A stretch of DNA of 64,000 nucleotides from Flavobacteriales bacterium (GCA_016788635.1 JAEUSU010000041.1:1-64000); one strand, 5' to 3'. Shown: positions 24,386 to 33,829, counted from the stretch's first letter. Translations and numbers: made by a program. Notes: generated by a model not told the origin, from the sequence alone.

Positions 24386-26749
24386 ATGAACAGCATATCC
24401 CTGGCTTTGATAGTGGCCTTACCGGGTTCATGCACGTTGTTTTCGTCCATCGCAGTTCATGCGCAGTGCGGTCAATATTTTTTCACCCGCGTGATCGTGG
24501 GTGCCGGTTCCGATCATGGCCATTCACCGTTGGTTCTTTCCAATGGGGATATCATCGTCCCCGGCTATTCGGACAGTTACGCAGGCACAGGCTTGGATAT
24601 CACCATCGTTCGCTTTGATCAGTATGGGGTTCCGATATGGGCAAAGGCCTATGATCTCTTGGGTGATGATGGTGGGCTGAGCATTACCATGGCCGAATGT
24701 TCCAATGGTGATCTGCTCTTGGCCGGTCAGGTCAACGGCGTGGATCCCTTCGGATCTGGAACGGAAAAGGGACTGATCATGAGACTCGATAGTGCAGGTC
24801 AGATCCAGTGGGCAAGAAGAATTGGGTCCAGTGGTTATTGGCAGGCTCGCGCGATACGAGAAGCCGCCAATGGCGACGTGCTTTTCTGTGGCAGCCAAAC
24901 GCAGATGAGTAACGGATCAACGGACAGCTTCGTTGGTCGGATGTCAGCAGGTGGGGCGCTGTACTGGATCAGGTCATATGGTTCCGGTGGGAACGATCAT
25001 TGGTCGAGCATGCACGAGTTGCCGGGTGGTGATCTGGTGGTGACACAAGGTTCATATACCGGTATCCGTCAACCATGGATGGCGCGTTTGGATCCTTCCG
25101 GAATGCTGGTGGGTTCTTGGATATATGCATCAACCACGGTCGATGATACGTTTCTCCGCTCATGTATGAACGCAGATGGTACGTTCCTTCATGTGGGTTA
25201 CACATCCAGTTATGGTACTGGTGGACGGAATATCATGGCGATCCTGACGGACGACCTGGGCTCTGTGATCTGGTCTACTGTATTCAGTTATCCAGGAATG
25301 GACAATGGGATGAACGCTGTACAGACAACGGACATGGGTTGGGTGATAGGTGGAAAGCTGGGCATGGACGCGTGTTTGATCAAGCTGGCCTCCAATGGCA
25401 ACATGGAGTGGTCGGCTGTATACCCCGAGATCAACCCATCCGCGTCAACGATCTGGGCGGACCTTGTTGCGACCCATCCGGACGGTGGGTTTGTGATCTC
25501 CTCGAATGGAGCTGGTGCGAACGCGGACGATATGATCGTGGTGAAGGTGGACTCTTGTGGTTGGGCGTGTTCCTATGCCCCGGTCGGACTGGTGCAGAGT
25601 TTCCCGACCATCGCTGTATCCTCAGGTCCTACCGCGCCTTCTGGAACCCTGCTCACTACGAATGTCCAGTCCTGGAGCACCTATGATCTGCTTCCCACAA
25701 TAGTCGCGAGCCTGCTGGAACCGTGCGACCCACAATGTTGGATCGATCTGGAGCAGGTACCTCTGGTGGCCTGTGTTGGAGTTCCTGTTGCGATCTGCCC
25801 CGGCACGAACAGTGCGACTTCGGGTGCGAACTCCTGGTCCTGGGACCTTGGCGATGGCACGACATCCACCGCTCCCGGTTCCGTGATGCATGTGTATGCC
25901 TCAGCGGGTGTGTACACGGTATCAGTGACTGCCACCGATACGGTGAACGGCTGTGCCGATACACTGCAAATGGCCGTTACGGTCTCAGAACCTGCGGATG
26001 CCGGCCTGGATGGGCTGGTGCGTGTGTGTCCCAATGCCCCGCTCGTGGACCTCTTTGCTCAATTGGGCGGCAGTCCTTTCCCTGCGGGTCAGTGGAGCGG
26101 TCCGGGTGGCTCGCCATCGAACGGTTGGTGGAACCCGGCGCTCGATCCCACGGGCTTTTATTCCTATGTCGTGCAGGCATCGTCCGGTTGTCCGGATACC
26201 TCCAGGGTCTTTGTGGATCTGTTCCCTGGCGCATTTGCCGGGCCCGATACATCGTTCACGCTCTGCACGGGCTCAGGGGTCGTTGATCTGGACTTGCTTC
26301 TTGCTGCGTGGGCTTCGGCCGCAGGCACCTGGCGTGATCCGTCGGGTAGCCAAGTCCCGAATGGTCTGGTGGATGCCGCCACCGCACCCAGTGGGGCCTA
26401 CGTGTACATCGATGCGACACAGTTCTGTGCGGACAGTGCGGTGTACGACATACTGTTCGACATCTGTTCGGGTCTTTCCGATTTGCATTTCGCGGGCGGC
26501 ATGTCAGCCTGGTGGTTGGATGATGATCATCTGGTCTTCCTGTGTCCAATGGATCTCCAGAGCGCGCTTTTGGAATTGACGATCACCGATCTGTTGGGAC
26601 GGATCATTCTTAAGCGTGACGTGGGCTGGAGCCGTGAGCCTACCACGCTTGCGCTGGGAAGGGGTCGGAACATGTCCTGCACGATCCTGCGCCTGTTCGA
26701 TCCCACTTCGCAACGCAGTGCCACGGTCGTGTTGCTGCCACACCATTAA
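24386..26749 (+). CDS. Large secreted protein with PKD domain and repeat modules, atypical sorting tail
   Basis: 787 residues. Signal peptide to about residue 28 (SSIAVHAQCG). Residues 30-400 are repeated beta-propeller-like units (LSNGDIIVPGYSDSYAG, CSNGDLLLAGQVNG, LPGGDLVVTQGSYTG). A PKD domain (about 465-535) shows SWSWDLGDGTTSTAPG and GVYTVSVTATD. Two further modules with the pattern CPNAP...GQWSGPGG...GFYSYVV and ...GTWRDPSG...GAYVYID follow, common before C-terminal tails in gliding or adhesion proteins. The last 75 residues (ELTITDLLGRIILKRDVG) resemble a T9SS tail but lack the NP motif and the usual basic ending. Surface adhesin is inferred. The Kelch gene follows 10 bp downstream. 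Confidence 0.85.
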   Translation: MNSISLALIVALPGSCTLFSSIAVHAQCGQYFFTRVIVGAGSDHGHSPLVLSNGDIIVPGYSDSYAGTGLDITIVRFDQYGVPIWAKAYDLLGDDGGLSITMAECSNGDLLLAGQVNGVDPFGSGTEKGLIMRLDSAGQIQWARRIGSSGYWQARAIREAANGDVLFCGSQTQMSNGSTDSFVGRMSAGGALYWIRSYGSGGNDHWSSMHELPGGDLVVTQGSYTGIRQPWMARLDPSGMLVGSWIYASTTVDDTFLRSCMNADGTFLHVGYTSSYGTGGRNIMAILTDDLGSVIWSTVFSYPGMDNGMNAVQTTDMGWVIGGKLGMDACLIKLASNGNMEWSAVYPEINPSASTIWADLVATHPDGGFVISSNGAGANADDMIVVKVDSCGWACSYAPVGLVQSFPTIAVSSGPTAPSGTLLTTNVQSWSTYDLLPTIVASLLEPCDPQCWIDLEQVPLVACVGVPVAICPGTNSATSGANSWSWDLGDGTTSTAPGSVMHVYASAGVYTVSVTATDTVNGCADTLQMAVTVSEPADAGLDGLVRVCPNAPLVDLFAQLGGSPFPAGQWSGPGGSPSNGWWNPALDPTGFYSYVVQASSGCPDTSRVFVDLFPGAFAGPDTSFTLCTGSGVVDLDLLLAAWASAAGTWRDPSGSQVPNGLVDAATAPSGAYVYIDATQFCADSAVYDILFDICSGLSDLHFAGGMSAWWLDDDHLVFLCPMDLQSALLELTITDLLGRIILKRDVGWSREPTTLALGRGRNMSCTILRLFDPTSQRSATVVLLPHH

Positions 26750-26759
26750 CAGCATCGTG

Positions 26760-28028
26760 ATGAGCGCTCCCCGTTCGCTTTTCCTGACCAGCTGCATGCA
26801 TCTGGTTGGGATGATCAATGCGCAGATCTCTTATCAATGGGAGCAGCGGGCTTCCTTCCCTGGCCCGGGCCGCTGGGGCGCCATCACCTTCGCCATCAAT
26901 GGCAAGGGTTACGTGGTCGGTGGGCACAATGGGACCACCACGCTATCCGACGCCTGGATGTATGATCCGTCAACGGACACGTGGCTGCAGCGGGCCAGCA
27001 TTCCCGTAGGCCGTAGATTGGGTTCAGGCTTTACGCTGAATGGCAAAGGCTTTGTTTCCTGTGGTCTTTCGGGATCTTCCACTAAGCACAATGACCTTTG
27101 GGAGTATGATCCGGTGGTCAACTCCTGGACACAACGGGCCAATTTCCCCTCAACCGCCCGGTATGGCACGCATGGATTCGCGCTGGGCGGCTATGGTTAT
27201 GTGGGGTCGGGGAACATCGGTACCGCGAGCGGGCCTTTCGCCAATGATATGTGGCGGTATGATCCAACCTTGAACACCTGGAACGCCGCGCCACCTTTGC
27301 CGGGTCCCACGCGCTATGGCACCACCTCCTTCACCATCGCAGCGAAAGGGTACGTGCATGGTGGTATGGATGCCACGCTCAACTTCACCAATGACCTGTA
27401 TGAGTTTGATCCGATCGGCGGAACCTGGACACCGAAGCCTGCCATGCCTGGTGTCGGCCGTTCGTATGCCATGGTGATGCCCTTTGCGGTGGATGCCGTG
27501 GTGGCCTGTGGCAAGGACCAGTTCGACTATAACATGTACGACGCCTATTGGTACCAGCCATCCACGAATACGTGGACATCGATCGCGGCCTATCCAGGCC
27601 AAAGCGGTTGGGGCGGGGCGTCCTTCCAATTGGCTGGTCGTGCGTTCGGCGGACTGGGCCAGCAGTTGTTGCCTACCATATCCGTACACGATGACTTCTG
27701 GGAGCTGGTGCGAACGGATGCCACATCATTGGGTGGGGATCCGGAACACCATGTTGCCGGGCGTGAAGACCTGGCCGCCGCGGAGATCCACCCGAATCCA
27801 GCCGCTGCTTGGGACAACGTGTTCGTCAGTTGCCCAGACCTACCCATTAAAGGAGGGCATGAACTGCGGATCTCCGACGCGCAAGGCCGGATAGTGAAGA
27901 CCGTGTTCTTCATTGAAGGGATGATGGTGGAATTGACCGGACTGGCTCCGGGCATTTACTCCTTATCCATTGCGAACCATGCAGATGGGCTGGTGAGAGC
28001 ACAAGCAAAGTTGGTCGTGGCTCTCTAA
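26760..28028 (+). CDS. Secreted Kelch-repeat protein with T9SS tail
   Basis: The ATG at 26760 gives 422 residues with a short signal peptide (RSLFLTSCMHLVGMINA). Residues about 25-320 contain five to six Kelch repeats, each with the GG / Y-DP / W pattern, for instance GKGYVVGGHNGTT, WMYDPSTDTWLQRA, LWEYDPVVNSWTQRA and LYEFDPIGGTWTPKP. They should form one beta-propeller. The last 80 residues are a T9SS type A tail (IHPNPAAAWDN, ISDAQGRIV, GIYSLSI). Operon partner of the upstream PKD protein. Its end overlaps the convergent DUF2147 gene by 4 bp. Confidence 0.9.
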   Translation: MSAPRSLFLTSCMHLVGMINAQISYQWEQRASFPGPGRWGAITFAINGKGYVVGGHNGTTTLSDAWMYDPSTDTWLQRASIPVGRRLGSGFTLNGKGFVSCGLSGSSTKHNDLWEYDPVVNSWTQRANFPSTARYGTHGFALGGYGYVGSGNIGTASGPFANDMWRYDPTLNTWNAAPPLPGPTRYGTTSFTIAAKGYVHGGMDATLNFTNDLYEFDPIGGTWTPKPAMPGVGRSYAMVMPFAVDAVVACGKDQFDYNMYDAYWYQPSTNTWTSIAAYPGQSGWGGASFQLAGRAFGGLGQQLLPTISVHDDFWELVRTDATSLGGDPEHHVAGREDLAAAEIHPNPAAAWDNVFVSCPDLPIKGGHELRISDAQGRIVKTVFFIEGMMVELTGLAPGIYSLSIANHADGLVRAQAKLVVAL

Positions 28029-28450
28029 CCCTTCCCCTTTACCCACGTCTGGGTCCTGTAGAAGAAGGCCACGTAGCCGCGCACCTTCAGCTTGCCATCC
28101 TCAAGCCAGAGTTTGCAGTCGTAGATCTTGCCGGTCTCGGGATCCAGGATGGTGCCGCCGCTCCATTGGTCCCCGTCCGCATGCATGTCGCGGATCACTT
28201 CGAGGCCCACAATGGGCTTGTCCTTGCGGTCGCCCGGACATTGGTCACACAGCCTGCCAAGCTTGGTCTTGTCGGCGAGGTCCACGATGCGGCCGCTCAG
28301 CCTGCCACCGGCAATGGTGATCTCCACCACCGACTTGGCCTTTCCGGACTGGTCATCGATGGTGGTCCAGCGCCCGGCCACCTTGTGGGTGTCGTTCAGC
28401 CCGAAAGGGGTGGCAGGTAGGAGCAAGGTGAGCAGGAGCAGGAAGCGCAT
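28025..28450 (-). CDS. DUF2147 secreted small protein
   Basis: 141 residues with a signal peptide (FLLLLTLLLPATPFG). The mature part is a lipocalin-like DUF2147 domain: VAGRWTTIDDQSGKAKSVVEI, a CDQCPGD cysteine pair near residue 77, and WSGGTILDPETGKIYDC; the ending FFYRTQTWVK is also typical. Function unknown; members often sit near envelope enzymes. It follows the M1 peptidase gene by 3 bp and should be co-transcribed with it. Confidence 0.92.
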   Translation of the reverse strand: MRFLLLLTLLLPATPFGLNDTHKVAGRWTTIDDQSGKAKSVVEITIAGGRLSGRIVDLADKTKLGRLCDQCPGDRKDKPIVGLEVIRDMHADGDQWSGGTILDPETGKIYDCKLWLEDGKLKVRGYVAFFYRTQTWVKGKG

Positions 28451-28453
28451 GAC

Positions 28454-31400
28454 CTAGAATGTTCTGCCGATGCCGACCACATAGCGGAAGACGAAGCCAT
28501 CCGGATCGGCGGCGGGCACGTTGCTGATGTAGAGGGGCATGTCGAAGCGGATGGTGAGGGGCTTGATGTCCGTGAGCTTCCACCACCGCTTGATCGTGAG
28601 CGCGCCACCCACGCCGGCATCCGCCCGGAAGCTGTCGAGCAACAAGGTGTTCGGCGCTTCCGGTGTGCGGTAGCCCATGGTGCCGATATCGCCAAAGAGG
28701 TAGATGTCCACGTGCAGGGTGCGGCCCACGCTGCCGGGTCTCCAGTTCACGAGGCCATCAAGGTCCAGTTCGGCGTTAAGGCTCGCGCCGGTGTTGCCGA
28801 AGTGGGTGAAGATGACCTGCCCATTGGATGTGGTGGTAGGGGCGAGATAGCCGGCATAGCCACGCAGGCCCAGGCCGCCGCCGTGGTGGAAGTGGTTGGT
28901 GCCGGCGCCGTAGCCGAGCCATTCATACGGCACGAAACCGATGCTGCGCACATACTTGTTCTCCATCATCTCCTCGGGCGAGGCTCCGGCGAGGTAAAGG
29001 GCGCTCTCGCGCGGGGTGTTCCCGCTGCCGTAGGTGCCAAAGACGCGCGTGCGCAATTCCAGGCCCCACTTGCGCGCCTTGTTCAGCGCGGTGAAGGTGA
29101 GCTGTGCAAAGCTGCTTTCCGCACCGGGGGCACTGTTGCGCAGCACCATGCGCAGATCGCCATCGCCGTGGTCGTGGGAGTAGCGGTGCTGCACGCCCAG
29201 GTCCAGTACGCCGTTCAGTGTGCTCACCTCCCACTGGTCCGGAAAGAGCAGGTAGGTGAGGTCGGTGGTGTCCCTCCGCAGCATGTAGCGCAGATCGGTG
29301 TGCCAGGTCGTCTGGCCGTTGGGCATGCGCCACTGGAAACCGGCACCATAGAGCTGCAGCCCGTCCAGATGGCGCAGGCGCAGGTTGACCGATGATCCCT
29401 TGAGCAGTTTTTCGGTGCCGTTCTCGTAACGGAAGTTGAAGTTGAAGGGGTCGTAGCGTGTGTCATACGTGTCGCCAGGCAGACGTTGTGCAATGCCGGT
29501 GTTCAACCAGCCGGTGAACCAGACCTTGTGTTTGTGGCGCAGGTAGTCGCCGTGGAAGTGCACGCCGATCTTCATGCCGTCGAATCCGTTCCACCAGATG
29601 TCCGGCCGCACGAAACCCTCGTAGGTGAGGCGGTCGGGCGGGTTGTACAGGTGGTGGTCGAAGGTCATCTCCACGGGCCGGCGCAGGCTGTTGTTGGGGT
29701 GGTAGGCATCGGCCAGGCGGTGGGTGGTGTCGATGCGCACGTCCAGGATGCCGGTGGGGATGTCCACCTTCGCGTAGTAGTCGCGCCGCAGATCGCCCCA
29801 GCCGGTCCAGCGGGGCAGCACGGTGGCATCGGTCTGCTTCACGAACCAGGTGTTGGGGATGTGGAAGTCATAGGCCCTTCCGTCGCGCGCGATCACCTTC
29901 AGGTCGATGGGCATCTGCAGGGATCCCTTGCGCCGCAGGTGGATGGTCTGCCCCGGTTCACGTGGCTTGTCGATCACGCGCTTCACGGCGTAGTCGATGC
30001 GTTTGTCCGTATCGATCCACTGGTCGAAGAACCAGTTGAGGTCCGTCTTGGTGAAGCGGATGATGCACTCGCGGAAGTCCTCCACGGTGGGGTGGCAGAA
30101 TTTCCAGCGTTCGAAATAGTCGCGCATGGCCGCCAGGAAGAGCTCGTCACCCAGCACGTACTGCAGGTTGTACAGCATGGTGGCGGTCTTGTAGTACACG
30201 TGGCCGTAGCCGCCACCCAGCCCGCTCACATGGTCGAACTCGTCGCTGTGCACATTGATCGGTGGCAGCTCATCGCGCACCGCATCGCGCATGTAGCCCC
30301 GGTACACCTCCTCTTCACGCACCAGCCGGGGCTTCAGGTAGCGGTCCTCAAAGGCGCTGGTGGGCGGGTCGGTCACCAGCGTGTCGCCATCGATGTACTC
30401 CAGCCCCCAGCTGGTCAGGAATTGGGTGAAACCCTCGTCCAGCAGGGCGCGGTAGGTCTCGTTGTTGGCCACCATGCCATAGAACCAGTTGTGCCCGATC
30501 TCGTGCACGAGCAGCCCGCGGTAGTCCGGATCGCGTCCGCTGTCCAGGGTGAGCATGGGGTATTCCATGCCATCGCGTGCATCGGCCACCACCATCTTGG
30601 GGTAGGCGTACATGCCAAAGGAGAGGGAATGCGCTTCAATGACCCTGGCACAATAGGCGGCGGCATTCTGCCAACCGGCCGCGTGGGGCTCCTGCGCCAC
30701 GGCAATGCACTTGATGCCGCGCCATTCGGTCTCACCGATGCGGTAGGTGGGGTCCGCCGTGAACGCGAAGTCGTGCACGTTCTCCGCATGGTAGCGCCAC
30801 ACCTTGCGTTTACCGGGGTCGTATGGCGTGATCACCGAGGGTGCCTCGTTGTATGGTTTCGTGGCGAAGTTGCGCAGGTCCAGCTTCGCACGCAGGTCCG
30901 CAGGCATCACCTCTGCGGGGTTCTGCAGCCAGCCGGTGGCCTCCACCACCATGTCATTGGGCATGTCCAGGTCCACGGTGAAGGTGCCGAAGTTGCCGTA
31001 GAACTCGTTGCCCAGATGCTGCTGGGTGTCCCAGCCGGCCTTGCGGTCGTAGACGCTGATGCGTGGATACCAGTGCACGCCGTCGAAGTGTTTGTATCCC
31101 CACGCATTGAAGAGCTTCATGCGGCCATAGGTGTTCATGGCCCAGGTGGTGCGGAAGGTGTAGGTGAAGGTTACGGACGAGCCGGGTGCGAGTGGTTCGG
31201 GTAATTGCACTTTCACGATGGTGTTGTCCTGTTCGCGCTGCAGCTCCACTTCACCGATGGTCATGCTCAGGATCTCGGTGCCGCGCTGTTTCTCGCGGTC
31301 GATCGGAGGGTCCGGCACACGGCGCGCATGCCGTTCATTCATGTAGGAGCCCGGCGTGAAGGCCTCCTGGTAGAGATGGAAGAACACATGCCGCAAGGTG

Positions 31401-31645
31401 TCCGGCGAGTTGTTCCAGTAGCGGAGGGTGGCGCTGGCGTCCACACGGTCGTTCACTTCATCCAGCCGGGCCTTGATGCGGTAGGCCACATCCTGCTGCC
31501 AGTACCCTTCGAAGGGTGGGCGGTTCCGCCAGTACATGGGGTTGTCCGCATTGCGAAAGGTGTCCGGGGGGTGCAGCGGGTCGTACCGTTGCGCGCTCAT
31601 ATTACAGACAGCCAGGGTGAAAAGCAGAAGGAACAGTGCTCTCAT
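28454..31645 (-). CDS. M1-family metallopeptidase fused to an outer-membrane beta-barrel-like domain
   Basis: 1063 residues with a signal peptide (FLLLFTLAVCNMSAQ). Residues about 40-250 are the beta domain of M1 peptidases; the zinc site HEIGH near 380 is followed 18 residues later by the third ligand in LLDEGFTQF, so the active site is intact; the GxMEN exopeptidase motif reads GMEYP. From about residue 650 to the end there are alternating strands rich in aromatics and glycine, an LRGY motif in GGGLGLRGYAGYL near 925, and a final aromatic residue in the ending VVGIGRTF. These are marks of an Omp85-type barrel, unusual in an M1 enzyme. It likely trims peptides at the outer membrane. A TATCTTGG box lies 10 bp upstream. 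Confidence 0.88.
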   Translation of the reverse strand: MRALFLLLFTLAVCNMSAQRYDPLHPPDTFRNADNPMYWRNRPPFEGYWQQDVAYRIKARLDEVNDRVDASATLRYWNNSPDTLRHVFFHLYQEAFTPGSYMNERHARRVPDPPIDREKQRGTEILSMTIGEVELQREQDNTIVKVQLPEPLAPGSSVTFTYTFRTTWAMNTYGRMKLFNAWGYKHFDGVHWYPRISVYDRKAGWDTQQHLGNEFYGNFGTFTVDLDMPNDMVVEATGWLQNPAEVMPADLRAKLDLRNFATKPYNEAPSVITPYDPGKRKVWRYHAENVHDFAFTADPTYRIGETEWRGIKCIAVAQEPHAAGWQNAAAYCARVIEAHSLSFGMYAYPKMVVADARDGMEYPMLTLDSGRDPDYRGLLVHEIGHNWFYGMVANNETYRALLDEGFTQFLTSWGLEYIDGDTLVTDPPTSAFEDRYLKPRLVREEEVYRGYMRDAVRDELPPINVHSDEFDHVSGLGGGYGHVYYKTATMLYNLQYVLGDELFLAAMRDYFERWKFCHPTVEDFRECIIRFTKTDLNWFFDQWIDTDKRIDYAVKRVIDKPREPGQTIHLRRKGSLQMPIDLKVIARDGRAYDFHIPNTWFVKQTDATVLPRWTGWGDLRRDYYAKVDIPTGILDVRIDTTHRLADAYHPNNSLRRPVEMTFDHHLYNPPDRLTYEGFVRPDIWWNGFDGMKIGVHFHGDYLRHKHKVWFTGWLNTGIAQRLPGDTYDTRYDPFNFNFRYENGTEKLLKGSSVNLRLRHLDGLQLYGAGFQWRMPNGQTTWHTDLRYMLRRDTTDLTYLLFPDQWEVSTLNGVLDLGVQHRYSHDHGDGDLRMVLRNSAPGAESSFAQLTFTALNKARKWGLELRTRVFGTYGSGNTPRESALYLAGASPEEMMENKYVRSIGFVPYEWLGYGAGTNHFHHGGGLGLRGYAGYLAPTTTSNGQVIFTHFGNTGASLNAELDLDGLVNWRPGSVGRTLHVDIYLFGDIGTMGYRTPEAPNTLLLDSFRADAGVGGALTIKRWWKLTDIKPLTIRFDMPLYISNVPAADPDGFVFRYVVGIGRTF

Positions 31646-31655
31646 GATGGGACCG

Positions 31656-31663
31656 CCAAGATA
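31656..31663 (-). promoter_or_regulatory. Putative -7 promoter box (TATCTTGG)
   Basis: Minus-strand box 10 bp upstream of the M1 peptidase ATG, in a 68-bp divergent spacer. Confidence 0.35.
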
Positions 31664-31688
31664 TCCGTTGCATCCAAGCCTGTGCGGC

Positions 31689-31696
31689 TACCTTCG
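31689..31696 (+). promoter_or_regulatory. Putative -7 promoter box (TACCTTCG) with a -33 TTG
   Basis: 17 bp upstream of the SGNH hydrolase ATG. A TTG at 31668-31670 lies 18 bp before the box, inside the spacing usual for the Bacteroidetes -33/-7 pair. Confidence 0.5.
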
Positions 31697-31713
31697 GCCT
31701 CATCGGCGGCGAC

Positions 31714-32901
31714 ATGTCCACAGGGAGGAGTGCACTACGAAAGCACCGATGGTGGTGGATCGGCGGCGTGGCGTTGACGCTGTTGCTGGTGGAAGGTGGC
31801 GCACGCCTTCACCTGCGCTATGTGCTGGAGAAATCGCCCGCGAACAAGTTCCGCTTCAACCCCTACCGGGTGTACGAGCACGTGCCGGGGTTCAGCGAGG
31901 ATGACCGCGATGGCCAGGTGCGGATGGCCATCAATGGATCGGGCTTTCGGCGTGCACGTGAAGTGCTGCATGAGAAGCCGGAAGGCGTTTGCCGGATCTT
32001 CCTCATGGGAGGTTCGGCGGCGCATGGCACCAGCAGCGCGGCACCCTATCCCATCCGCCACGTGCGCAATGAAGAGACCGTGGATGCCTGCCTTGAACGC
32101 ATGTTGCTTGAGGCGATGCCGGAGCGCCGGTTCGAGGTGATCAATGCGGCGGTCACCGGCTACCAGGTCTTCCAGCACACGGCCTACCTGCAGAGCGAGC
32201 TGTTGGACATGGACCCGGACCTGGTCATCTTTCTGGACGGCCACAACGACCACTATACGAGCGATGCGGGGCACCGGTATATGCTCGACTATCGTTACCA
32301 GTTTTGGACCGCACGCCTGCAGGAACCCGGCCCCATGGCCGTGCTGGACCTGGCGTGCATGGCGATGGCCCGGCACAGCGCGGCGTTCCGGGGGTTCATG
32401 GCATGGCGCATGGCGCGCGATGCGGAGCGCGCACGGGAGCGTTCCGACCTGGCCACCATGGATGGACGTGAGGAGGAACGCCTGGCTGCGCACCGCCAAC
32501 GTGCGCGTGACCAGTTCCTGCGTGCCGTGGAGACCAACCTTTACCTGTTGCGCAGACAGGATGTGAAGGCCTTGGTAAGCCTGCAGCCGGAGCTGGTGCT
32601 GCGTGAGGAGAGCATGCGGTCAGCCGAAGAGGTGGGCTTCGTGCGTCCCGATCCGGCGGTCCTGGAATTGTATCCGTTGGTGGCTGAGGAACTTCAGGCT
32701 GTCTGTTACGCGTGGAACGTTCCTTTCATTGACATGAACCCGGTGTTCTCTTCAACACGGCACAAAGGAGCGCAGTTGTTCATCGACTACTGCCACCTGA
32801 CGCCGGCGGGCGGCGAGGTGGTGGCGGAAGCCCTGTTGCCCATGGTGCTCGCCTTGCTGGCGCAGGAGATCACGCCACCGGGTGTGGCGCCGGCACGGTA
32901 A
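31714..32901 (+). CDS. Membrane-anchored SGNH/GDSL hydrolase-like protein
   Basis: 395 residues. One N-terminal anchor (WWWIGGVALTLLLVEGGARL), then an SGNH domain: IFLMGGSAAHGTSS (block I, nucleophile Ser), EVINAAVTGYQVFQHTAYL (block II Gly), FLDGHNDHYTSD (block III Asn), and FIDYCHLTPAGGEVVAEALL with the Asp/His pair near the end. The fold and anchor suggest a periplasmic deacylase or esterase acting on lipids or surface glycans. Monocistronic. Its last 32 bp overlap the convergent BrkB gene. Confidence 0.88.
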   Translation: MSTGRSALRKHRWWWIGGVALTLLLVEGGARLHLRYVLEKSPANKFRFNPYRVYEHVPGFSEDDRDGQVRMAINGSGFRRAREVLHEKPEGVCRIFLMGGSAAHGTSSAAPYPIRHVRNEETVDACLERMLLEAMPERRFEVINAAVTGYQVFQHTAYLQSELLDMDPDLVIFLDGHNDHYTSDAGHRYMLDYRYQFWTARLQEPGPMAVLDLACMAMARHSAAFRGFMAWRMARDAERARERSDLATMDGREEERLAAHRQRARDQFLRAVETNLYLLRRQDVKALVSLQPELVLREESMRSAEEVGFVRPDPAVLELYPLVAEELQAVCYAWNVPFIDMNPVFSSTRHKGAQLFIDYCHLTPAGGEVVAEALLPMVLALLAQEITPPGVAPAR

Positions 32902-33829
32902 GCACGCGGCTGTGTTTGCGGCGCGCACGTGCAATGCTCGTGTTCAGTTCGAAGCCGATCAGCAGCACGATCATGTTCACGTAGATGTACAACTGCACGG
33001 CGAGGATGGCGCCGATGGAGCCGTACAACGCATTGTAATCCGTGATGCGCCCGAACACGAAGGCGAGCACTTTGGATACCACCAGCACGAGGAAAAGTGT
33101 GAGGATGGAACCGGGAGTGAAGAGCTTGAAGCGCCGGGCCTTGGGGTCGCCAGCGTGGAAGAGCAGCGCGATGCTGGTGAGCAGCAGCAGGAGGCTGATG
33201 CCATACTTCGCCACGAACAGGCCAAGGGTGCGCAGGTGGTCCACGAAGAACGCGGGATCCAGCAATTGAATGATCCAGTTGGTGAGCGTAAGCAACGGAA
33301 TGGCGATGATCATGAGCACCGAGATGGCCAGCAGCAGGGCCAGGCTCAGCAGGCGTTGTTTCAGGGGGCTGTGCCGTGCGTCCAGGTTGGAGCTGCCACT
33401 GAAGCCGATGAGGATGGCATCGATGCTGTTGCTGGCCATGTACACGCCCACCAGAAAGCTCACCGACAGCAGTGTGCCGTGCTTCTTCACCACCAGGTCA
33501 TGCAGGGTGCTCTCCGCAAAATCGTACACCGCCGGAGGCATCAACTCTTGAAAGGTGAGGAGCAACCGGACCTGCAGGTCAGCGATGGGGATGAACGGGA
33601 TGAGCGTGAGCAATACGAGCACGCCGGGAAAGAAGGCCAGAAAAAGCTTGAAGCTGATGGCCGAGGCGCGCGTGATGAGGTTGCCATCCAGCAGCGAGGC
33701 GAAGAAGAAGCGCCCCACTTGATAGATGCTGAAGCCTTCGAAGCCGGGCAGGGCGATGCGCTGGGCCGTGCGAATGGCCGAGCGCACCGGGCGCGAATAG
33801 ATCACTTTCCGTTTCAGCCGCTCCACCAC
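32870..33829 (-). CDS. YihY/BrkB-family inner-membrane protein
   Basis: 319 residues with six membrane segments, in the family's usual range. FASLLDGNLITRASAISFKLFLAFFPG near residue 45, VYMASNSIDAILIGF near 130, and YNALYGSIGAILAVQLYIYVN near 275 match YihY (formerly mis-annotated as RNase BN). Family function is unproven; a transport role is often guessed. Directly downstream of nadC (4-bp gap), in the same orientation, as part of an operon DUF4783-nadC-yihY. Confidence 0.93.
   Translation of the reverse strand: MVERLKRKVIYSRPVRSAIRTAQRIALPGFEGFSIYQVGRFFFASLLDGNLITRASAISFKLFLAFFPGVLVLLTLIPFIPIADLQVRLLLTFQELMPPAVYDFAESTLHDLVVKKHGTLLSVSFLVGVYMASNSIDAILIGFSGSSNLDARHSPLKQRLLSLALLLAISVLMIIAIPLLTLTNWIIQLLDPAFFVDHLRTLGLFVAKYGISLLLLLTSIALLFHAGDPKARRFKLFTPGSILTLFLVLVVSKVLAFVFGRITDYNALYGSIGAILAVQLYIYVNMIVLLIGFELNTSIARARRKHSRVLTVPAPHPVA

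Noticed and set aside
29486-31204. A 572-codon plus-strand ORF inside the M1 peptidase
   Set aside because: Same mirror-image composition; the minus-strand gene has an intact zinc site and signal peptide.
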